Shown here in pieces: positions 60,101 to 64,000 of a stretch of 64,000 nucleotides of DNA. This DNA is from Trachythela sp. YZ-2020 (taxonomy: Eukaryota; Cnidaria; Anthozoa; Malacalcyonacea; Clavulariidae), in NCBI GenBank assembly GCA_016169945.1, contig JADLSH010000369.1, positions 1,984,001-2,048,000 on the forward strand, read 5' to 3'. The notes below the pieces were generated by a model, which ran no database searches, was not told the origin of the DNA, and worked only from the letters and a program-made list of their open reading frames with translations. Each line of letters begins with the position of its first letter. Positions within the stretch are counted from its first letter, which is position 1. Made by a program: the position numbers and the translations under genes.

Positions 60101-62831
60101 TGGTTACGTTTTTGTTTGGTAGGTTGGATGGTTGGTTAGTTGTTTTGTTTGCTTTGTTGGCCTGTTGTTCATTGTTGTTTGGTTCTTTGTTTTCTATTTG
60201 TTTTCTATTTGTTGTTTAGTTGATTAGTTGGTATTTGTTTTGAGTTTGGTTGGTAAGATTCTTGTTTGTTTGTGTTTGTTTGTTTGTTTGTTTGTTTGTT
60301 TGTTTGTTTGTTTGTTTGTTTGTTTGTTTGTTTGTTTGTTTGTTTGTTTGTTTGTTTGTTTGTTTGTTTGTTTGCTTGCTTGCTTGCTTGGTAGGGTGGG
60401 TTTGATGAAAAAAATATTATGCGTTTACCCCAAGAGTTATATGCTCGTCAAGAGTCGGCTAACGCAATTTACAAATTCAATGACAGCACACAAAATCCAA
60501 GTAAAAAACATATAAATCTGGTAAATCCAGTTAAACCAGAAATCAATAACTTATAAATCTATAGCTGATTAAAGTAAATAGAATTTATTAATTCTACAGC
60601 TGATGTATCAACGCTAACGAACAAGGAACATTGGTGGATATATGGTGCTATTCATGGCGGGTGGTCGCAGTGGTCGGAATGGACAGACTGTTTACGTGGG
60701 TATAAAAACAGAACAAGAACGTGTTCAGATCCTGCTCCTGCTAATGGAGGGTTACCTTGTGCTGAAACCAACATGGAGTATGAGTTGTGTGAGCCTACCA
60801 GATGGGATGGTAAGTAGAAATTGATTACGTTGTAATGTATACAGCTAGTTCTAATATAGAATTGTTCTCTGAAGGTCAAACTCAACCGCACAACATCGAG
60901 CGCGAAAAGCATAATGGACGTGATGACGTATCATGCTCCCAATGACTATTAGTATATACAATTGAGTTTTGGTCAGTCTTAATTGAGTGAGGTGTTTATT
61001 TGCCGGTTTCTGAGTTATATGTAGAGGATATTTAAACTGAACCTGGAGTGAGTGTAGTTTTTTTGCATAATTGTTCTTTTAAAACAATTTAACTCTGGTT
61101 AATTCGTGGTTAATTCGCGGTTTCTGCTTGGGTTCACTTATGATTGTACGATGTCATTTGAATTTAAGCAAATAATTGAATTAGTTCCAATTAAAATTAA
61201 TTAGATGCTGAAACATATCTGTGGACAAGTTGGACAAGGGTTCGAGGTCCCGAAAGGAGAGTCACGAGGTATAAAATATCATGTACATCAAAATCAGTGG
61301 TCATGAAAAGTTTACAACTGCGTGTTTTACGTAATGAAACGATGAATTGCACTAAAGAACTCTGTATTGGTAAGTGGGAAATGTATATAATATTTTAACA
61401 CTTCGTTGTTTTTGCCTGAGTTGTAAGCTGTGGTTGGTGGACCTGTACAGTTTGTAGAATTGCTATAATGTCGGTTTAGCCCAAGAATCTTTCAACCACT
61501 ATAGATTCGATAAAAATCAAAAGATGATTTGTGAAATACCGAAAAGGCCGCCATTCAAATTAAACGGTTATAAAACACGGTTTAAACTGTGTTCAAACGC
61601 TCTGGTATAAGTGTTTGAACGGTGTTTAAGCGCTGTTATTGTGTATTCTGAACGGTGTTTGAGCATTTTTAAAGAAGCATTTAAACGCTGTTTGAGTTCA
61701 GAAGAATGCCATTCAAACACCGTACATGTACTAACATTTTTGCCTGTTAAAAAATGTGCAGGCATTAAGAAACTCCTGTTTTCCCGGAGAAACATTTATT
61801 TGGTGAAATGGTCTATGTGCTTACTTTCAGCCTCTCTATTCTGACTTGAATCTTCTTACGGTACTGATAATTATAATATTAGGTACTACTAATTATAATA
61901 TCACTACTAATTATAATATCACTACTAATAATTATTATTAATACTACTAATAATAATATTAATAATATTAATACTATTAATAATATTAATAATTATTAAT
62001 TAATAATTAATTGTTAGTTAATAATTATTAATAATAATAATATAATTATTAATACTAATAATAGTGTTACTAATAGTAATAATAGTACTACTAGGTCTTG
62101 CTCTTTAGAAATGTGATTCGTCTCCGTTTGGGCACCATAGCTTCCTAACTTCTAACTACTCATATTCACACTTCATGAAAACATTTCTTCTACAACAGAT
62201 CCTCCTAAGGTGAAAAAGGAACAACGTATTCTTACAAATTGGAGTTCATGGTTACATTGCAACGAAACAACAGAAAAACTTCGTACACGTCATCTTTGTA
62301 TTCAAAATGCATCAAGTCGGTATTGGACATGTAATGAGTTCGGTGTAGAAAGCATAGACCGGCCTGTTACAACCAGAGCTACATCCACTGCCAACCCCAC
62401 AACGAGTATAGACCGGCCGGTTATAACCAGAGCTACATCTACTGCCAACCCCACAACGGGTATAAACCGGTCTGTTACAACCAGAGCTACATCTACTGCC
62501 AACCTGACAACGGGTATATCAACACTAGACTCCACAACTACTACGAAAATAGTTAGTTCTGAATCAAGCACATCTGAATTTACGACAAAATCTCAGACTA
62601 GTCCTACTTTAACCACAACAGAACAGAGTACTTTACCTGCAAGCACACCAAATGTTGGATGGAGGGTAACTACATCTGGGACAGTTCCCAGTACAGAGAC
62701 TTCTACAGATGGCGGTTCTACTACAATGCCAACTACATCTAATACAACAGAAAATGCTACCACAAGTTCTATCAAAAACACCACTGATCCTGCAACATCG
62801 ACAGCGGCTACTGAAGTAACCACTCGTACAG
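45062..62831 (+). CDS. Semaphorin-5-like guidance protein (5' part, 22 exons)
   Basis: Exons: 45062-45194, 49592-49679, 49777-49825, 50667-50732, 50817-50915, 51274-51370, 51858-51992, 52191-52312, 53147-53258, 54523-54583, 54863-54992, 55705-55862, 56422-56513, 56876-56955, 57089-57145, 57358-57434, 58686-58760, 59050-59108, 59418-59558, 60600-60809, 61205-61369, 62199-62831. Phases agree throughout. The protein has a signal peptide, a sema beta-propeller (LLVGAR, LITCGTN, IGNYSYFFF, FSRVARICK, KARLNCS, DRGTILKL), a PSI domain (LCLSTQDPLCGW), four TSP1-like segments and a Thr/Ser-rich stalk. The TSP1 repeats after PSI identify the semaphorin-5 class, transmembrane guidance cues that signal through plexins. 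The membrane segment and C-terminus lie right of the window. Vertebrate Sema5 has seven TSP1 repeats and no long mucin stalk. Confidence 0.92.
45966..46843. mobile_element. Possible DNA transposon remnant holding the hAT MITE
   Basis: gtacaatggaaag/ctttccattgcac at 45966-46002 and the foldback at 46733-46843 (aatggtaagaatattttcat arms, centre ggcttcgcctcg) share the caatgg edge. Between them a plus-strand frame (46503) reads MAGVLDSKAPFVF and DEEDSVNTKKQITYAVNRM, a transposase or recombinase-like N-terminus of uncertain family. Confidence 0.4.
46056..46431. mobile_element. hAT-type MITE with perfect 8-bp target duplication
   Basis: Ends CAGTGAGCTC and GAGCTCACTG, flanked by gctcgcac at 46048-46055 and 46432-46439. 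Inner arms also pair (gtgaagccaaagatggcgg / ccgccatctttggcttcac), so it is a long foldback. Confidence 0.92.
47224..47337. repeat. Foldback with 25-bp perfect core arms
   Basis: 47244-47268 and 47294-47318 are exact reverse complements (contain tctgtactgtgaaatatcag), extended by imperfect attattgacc/ggtcaataa arms. Confidence 0.85.
48012..48609. mobile_element. MITE with GTTCAGAAAAT-GTGACGC ends
   Basis: Left end ggaccgttcagaaaatacg and right end cattttctgaacagcccc are inverted repeats of about 27 bases. Both sides show aaag. An 82-codon minus-strand frame inside lacks motifs. Confidence 0.7.
48925..48998. mobile_element. 74-bp hAT-like mini element
   Basis: Ends CAGTGGCGTACCGAG and CTCGGTACGCCACTG are exact inverted repeats and share CAGTGGCG with the element at 35584. 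The 8-bp flanks do not match, so the duplication has decayed. Confidence 0.7.
49592..49679 (+). CDS. Semaphorin-5-like exon 2: first sema blade
   Basis: Between tgttttgtag and gtaagt. TLYFYNGSLLVGAR is the conserved first strand and VGAR motif of sema domains. It follows a 4.4 kb first intron. Confidence 0.88.
49777..49825 (+). CDS. Semaphorin-5-like exon 3
   Basis: A 49-base exon between tttcccag and gtatat completing the Arg of VGAR and reading NSILLMNTTTSIQNVT, matching NYLFRLQLEDLSLIQAV of Sema5. Confidence 0.8.
50030..50645. repeat. AAC/GAC trinucleotide-rich intron sequence
   Basis: Two tracts (50030-50180, 50355-50635) of imperfect caa/gac/aac triplets separated by AT-rich sequence, in the intron before exon 4. 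The Leu/Ser-rich minus-strand and Asn/Asp-rich plus-strand frames are products of the repeat. Confidence 0.85.
50667..50732 (+). CDS. Semaphorin-5-like exon 4
   Basis: Twenty-two codons between ctttcaag and gtagga. EINWTPIQSQQKAFCILSG aligns with the VEWECDEATKKACYSKGK region of Sema5; Trp and the second Cys are kept while the first Cys (WEC) is not. Confidence 0.78.
50817..50915 (+). CDS. Semaphorin-5-like exon 5: ECxNY/CGTN motif
   Basis: Thirty-three codons between tgtttag and gtaaga. DECYNFVKVLAVSDNKLITC then GTNSHYPTC contains the most conserved semaphorin motif with three cysteines in place. Confidence 0.95.
51274..51370 (+). CDS. Semaphorin-5-like exon 6
   Basis: Between tgttttag and gtttga, phase 0 to 1. 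Contains GTSPFSSHGFVNANPHT, in the place of the CPYSPQHNST of Sema5; the Cys is absent here. Confidence 0.85.
51475..51672 (-). mobile_element. tRNA-derived SINE with conserved central domain
   Basis: On the minus strand the head has an A-box-like tagcacagtgccagtgg and a B box gttcgattcc, followed by a body with ggtttcttcctgtagcaac. The body is shared with 57262-57335. The central motif resembles the Nin-DC domain reported from eumetazoan SINEs (from memory). Confidence 0.7.
51858..51992 (+). CDS. Semaphorin-5-like exon 7
   Basis: Between ctttttag and gtgtgt. DDGRFFSAAAMEFGGNDKRI matches the GELYAATAMDFPGRDPAIYR blade of Sema5. Confidence 0.93.
52191..52312 (+). CDS. Semaphorin-5-like exon 8: IGNYSYFFF
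   Basis: Between tctttttag and gtacct. FLIGNYSYFFFDEFGLECTD and VRFSRVARICK match the highly conserved sema core. Confidence 0.96.
52492..52885. mobile_element. Inner DNA element, copy 2
   Basis: About 390 bases matching the right part of 24553-25263 (ccagtggtgtaaccaaagaa to catatacacctgtac), with small deletions, in the intron between exons 8 and 9. Confidence 0.85.
53147..53258 (+). CDS. Semaphorin-5-like exon 9: W-x-x-F-x-KARLNC
   Basis: Between attttcag and gtgagt. NWRNFVTFQKARLNCSSGG matches WTTFMKARLNCS of Sema5. Confidence 0.94.
53294..53820. mobile_element. DNA element with 143-bp terminal inverted repeats
   Basis: Arms 53294-53436 and 53677-53820 are close reverse complements (agacgttctctg..., cgactgccagtctgcagtct). 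The 240-base centre shows no coding. Edge sequence recurs at 22247-22290 and 22600-22640. Confidence 0.9.
54523..54583 (+). CDS. Semaphorin-5-like exon 10
   Basis: Between cattttag and gtgaaa; reads DIYWDAQKEMFYGIFSMEN, aligned with the LIYGIFTT strand. Confidence 0.85.
54651..54775. mobile_element. Small MITE with ctatgtt-cac ends
   Basis: Edges ctatgttcacatg and ctgttaacatag pair imperfectly; interior contains gtacgaatttgtgtgtgaac. Similar in style to 56577 and 38695. Confidence 0.45.
54863..54992 (+). CDS. Semaphorin-5-like exon 11
   Basis: Between acgttcag and gtcagt. MSAICSYSLSEIEKVFSGKV matches the SAVCVFNLSAIAQAFSGPFK segment of Sema5. Confidence 0.93.
55705..55862 (+). CDS. Semaphorin-5-like exon 12
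   Basis: Between tctttccag and gtgaat, phase 0 to 2. Contains a Cys near the start and VVQTRTKTTPFYLDN, corresponding to the VVQPVTTVPSFMEDN stretch. Confidence 0.88.
56422..56513 (+). CDS. Semaphorin-5-like exon 13
   Basis: Between cttgcatag and gtaaac. FDKVVVITIHLPVL and EVWYIATG match the HVAVDVV / HIIYLATD strands. Confidence 0.87.
56577..56720. mobile_element. aattcg-rich MITE in intron 13
   Basis: Begins ctccgttcacatgggac and contains many gaattcg words in both orientations with aattcccatgttaacaaatgg towards the right. It lies in an open frame extending exon 13, which is therefore not coding. Confidence 0.45.
56876..56955 (+). CDS. Semaphorin-5-like exon 14: DRGTILK
   Basis: Between ctttag and gtaagc. 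DRGTILKLGKIP is the conserved sema-domain motif, followed by CIFEEYNLFP, matching CLLEEIELFP. Confidence 0.94.
57089..57145 (+). CDS. Semaphorin-5-like exon 15
   Basis: Nineteen codons between ctttgtag and gtaaaa; ETEQIKGMILSPQK matches the EPIRSLQILHSQ strand. Confidence 0.82.
57262..57335 (+). mobile_element. SINE body fragment beside the exon 16 acceptor
   Basis: gattctaccatgca, then ggtactccggtttcctcctg and tagcaacaatagac match the body of the minus-strand SINE at 51475. The fragment ends about 20 bases before the acceptor of exon 16. Confidence 0.75.
57358..57434 (+). CDS. Semaphorin-5-like exon 16: last blade and PSI start
   Basis: Between attcttttag and gtttgt. DYLVIGSNTKLIRLTLTNCD matches VLFVGLREHVVKIPLKRC. 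A SINE fragment ends within about 20 bases of its acceptor. Confidence 0.92.
58068..58473 (+). repeat. About 38-bp minisatellite, about 10 copies
   Basis: Units alternate between gtgcactcggggctttg and gtccattcgcggctttg, each followed by ctctctaataaaagaggg or a variant with aatcacaggg. It fills most of the intron before the PSI exon. Confidence 0.92.
58686..58760 (+). CDS. Semaphorin-5-like exon 17: PSI domain
   Basis: Between aactttcag and gtttgt. LCLSTQDPLCGWSAIENRC is the PSI signature (C-x-x-x-x-DPxCGW). It joins the Cys-containing end of exon 16. Confidence 0.95.
59050..59108 (+). CDS. Semaphorin-5-like exon 18: PSI-TSP1 linker
   Basis: Between tttatcag and gtagaa. NKNDWKQNFTSCQGR aligns with the MTQWEQSISACPTR segment between PSI and the first TSP1 of Sema5. 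Confidence 0.8.
59418..59558 (+). CDS. Semaphorin-5-like exon 19: TSP1 segment 1
   Basis: Between ttattttag and gtttgt. EWSDWSSWFEC, then CKCRRRNC and YQCQGEDNELANC, the variant first TSP1 of Sema5. A TTGTC microsatellite begins about ten bases after the donor. Confidence 0.93.
59566..59873 (+). repeat. (TTGTC)n then (TTGCC)n microsatellite
   Basis: About 45 perfect TTGTC copies pass into about 15 TTGCC copies near 59796. Starts about ten bases after the exon 19 donor. The Cys-Leu-Val open frames across it are repeat artefacts. Confidence 0.98.
59885..60082 (+). repeat. (TTTG)n microsatellite 1
   Basis: About 49 perfect copies of gttt, followed by gtag and gttg variants to about 60240. Confidence 0.98.
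60262..60390 (+). repeat. (TTTG)n microsatellite 2
   Basis: About 28 copies of gttt ending in cttg repeats, in the same intron as the previous arrays. Confidence 0.97.
60600..60809 (+). CDS. Semaphorin-5-like exon 20: TSP1 segment 2
   Basis: Between attctacag and gtaagt. GGWSQWSEWTDC, RTRTCSDPAPANGGLPC and EYELCE form a typical TSP1; the usual CSxTCG second cysteine is missing. Confidence 0.95.
61205..61369 (+). CDS. Semaphorin-5-like exon 21: TSP1 segment 3
   Basis: Between attag and gtaagt. LWTSWTRVRGPERRVTRYKI, then SC and NCTKELC; matches the diverged Sema5 repeat (WTPWTPV...RFRYTC). Confidence 0.85.
61560..61730. repeat. Self-complementary gtgtttgaac / gtttaaac cluster
   Basis: Several short inverted and direct words (gtgttcaaacgc, gtgtttgaacgg, gaacggtgtttgagc) in intron 21. 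Probably a decayed foldback element. Confidence 0.5.
61870..62085. repeat. TAA/TTA-rich low-complexity tract
   Basis: Almost pure taa, tta and act triplets, in the intron before exon 22. Confidence 0.9.
62199..62831 (+). CDS. Semaphorin-5-like exon 22: TSP1 segment 4 and mucin-like stalk
   Basis: Between ctacaacag and gtatta. Begins ILTNWSSWLHC ... RHLC ... YWTC, a TSP1-like segment, then about 165 residues of Thr/Ser with many possible O-glycosylation sites. Three 54-bp tandem repeats (62351-62512) encode DRPVTTRATSTANPTT-type units. Such stalks lift receptor heads above the membrane; this is inference. Confidence 0.9.
62351..62512 (+). repeat. Coding 54-bp tandem repeat, three copies
   Basis: Units at 62351, 62405 and 62459 keep the reading frame of semaphorin exon 22 and encode 18-residue Thr-rich repeats. 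Confidence 0.95.
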
Positions 62832-62894
62832 GTATTATCAGATAACATAATATTATGCAAAATATCGTAGTATGGAGTATGGATCCTAGTTGGA

Positions 62895-63010
62895 AATAGT
62901 ACGAAAATGACAATTAGTATGGAAATTATACTGGAAATTATACTAATTCCGTACTAATTGCCATTTTCATACTATGGAAATTATACTAATTGCCATTTTC
63001 ATACTATGAA
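62895..63010. repeat. Hairpin plus tandem copy of tactaattgccattttcat
   Basis: gtacgaaaatgacaattagta pairs with tactaattgccattttcata, and the right arm is repeated once more downstream. In the intron after exon 22. Confidence 0.75.
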
Positions 63011-63547
63011 AAACACTATGGATATACAATGGATATAATATGGAATATAGATATATTATGGAAATAGCGCGGGGAGTATGGTTTCAAAATATTTTCCAGT
63101 GACTTTCCATACAAAATGTCCTAAATGACGTCACAATACTCTTTGGTGCACAGTTTTACGCTAGTATTAGATTAGGACTGGGGAAGGTAAGTATTCGCTG
63201 AATATCCAAGGTTCAAATACAGCTTAAACAATCAATCTACTAATACTAATTAACTAAATCATAATTATTATACCAATTAACCTTACTAAATTAACCAATT
63301 AGTTAATTAATCAGTATTATTAAAAAGTATTATTAAAAATTAATGAAACTAACATAAAAATAATAATCCGTGTTTTAGATGAATCAGATTAACTCCATTC
63401 TACTAATTCAGGTAAATTAAACTAAAAACTAACCCATAACTTAATTTACTAAAATTCAAAATTTAATACTTATAAATTTGAGAAATCTTATTAAATTAAT
63501 TAACGATTGAGTGAGATAAAATTCTATAGACCTATAAATATGCGATT

Positions 63548-63705
63548 AAGGGGCCGATTACATGGGCCGAGTTGTCCCGGTTTGCCGAGGTGGGACAATT
63601 TTACCGGGACCGCAGTTGTTGCTTGTCGGCCGGCCAACTCGTTTAGCCGAGTTGAAAATCGTCTCTCCATGTAATCGCTTTATCCCGGCAAACCGGGCTA
63701 AACGC
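63548..63705. mobile_element. MITE-like foldback with gccgattacatgg ends
   Basis: gcgattacatgg/ccatgtaatcgc and cccggtttgccg/cggcaaaccggg words pair across the element, and gccgagttg / caactcgtttagc inside. Ends are not sharply defined. Confidence 0.5.
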
Positions 63706-63990
63706 AATGCTTTTTATATTGAAAATGTACACAAATAGCGTTAAAAGAAACTCAAACTAGCATTAAAATGCTGATTTTGTGTTTCAATAAACGCTTAAAA
63801 ATTTCAGACAGTAAAGCGACTGCATTTTACGGACGTACAAGCGAAAAAACTTGTTTACGCTAATACTGAATGTAATCACACCAACAAACATGAATCTGCA
63901 CGCGAGGAGCCCTTAAATGCAGCATATAAACAATATTCAATTATATATAGCAACGATTATTCAACAGTTAAAAAATGAGGGGTTAATGAG

Positions 63991-64000
63991 TTTATTTCAG
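63991..64000 (+). promoter_or_regulatory. Probable splice acceptor at the window edge
   Basis: The window ends in gtttatttcag, a good acceptor after a T-rich tract, so the next semaphorin exon probably starts at the first base beyond the window. It must enter with two bases to match the phase of exon 22. Confidence 0.5.

Noticed and set aside
62302..62913. Val-rich minus-strand frames.
   Set aside because: Shadows of the Thr-rich semaphorin exon 22 on the other strand.

Overview
The window is eukaryotic, from an invertebrate animal genome. It is AT-rich, has many short exons bounded by clear splice sites, several micro- and minisatellites, and dozens of small palindromic DNA-transposon remnants. 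The repeat types (hAT-like and Harbinger-like MITEs, a CR1/L2-like LINE, a tRNA-derived SINE with a conserved central domain) and the two genes fit a cnidarian best. That placement is inference, because no rRNA or mitochondrial marker is present. Few of the open frames of 60-180 codons in the window are genes; the real exons are mostly shorter and were found by joining splice phases and comparing with known protein families.

Region 1, about 1-28,740, + strand: the 3' two thirds of an ARHGAP21/ARHGAP23-type Rho GTPase-activating protein gene. Sixteen exons were placed with consistent phases (702-28,504). They encode the end of a PH domain, a basic linker, a complete RhoGAP domain and a 986-residue Ser-rich disordered tail in one large last exon. 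The upstream exons, including any PDZ domain, lie to the left of the window. One intron, which splits the arginine-finger codon, must use a GC donor.

Region 2, about 28,740-44,930: a 16 kb intergenic repeat-rich stretch. It holds MITEs, a 19-bp minisatellite of about 1.4 kb built as two 588-bp-offset blocks, a 165-bp tandem repeat, and a protein-kinase N-lobe fragment broken by an inverted copy of the same minisatellite. It also holds a 65-bp-arm palindrome, a MITE with telomere-like repeats inside, two hAT-type elements (one with a perfect 8-bp duplication) close to the region, a decayed LINE reverse transcriptase cut by a palindromic MITE, coding-like remnants, and one possible orphan signal-peptide exon at 39,039.

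Region 3, about 44,930-64,000, + strand: the 5' part of a semaphorin-5-like gene. Twenty-two exons (45,062-62,831) give a signal peptide, sema domain, PSI domain, four thrombospondin type-1-like segments and a Thr/Ser-rich mucin-like stalk. The gene runs off the right edge; the last ten bases look like the next splice acceptor. The first intron also needs a GC donor.

The two genes are transcribed in the same direction but there is no sign of an operon. Both act broadly in cell shape and guidance (RhoGAP signalling and semaphorin guidance), but a functional link is not shown by the sequence. I found no convincing tRNA, rRNA or CRISPR.
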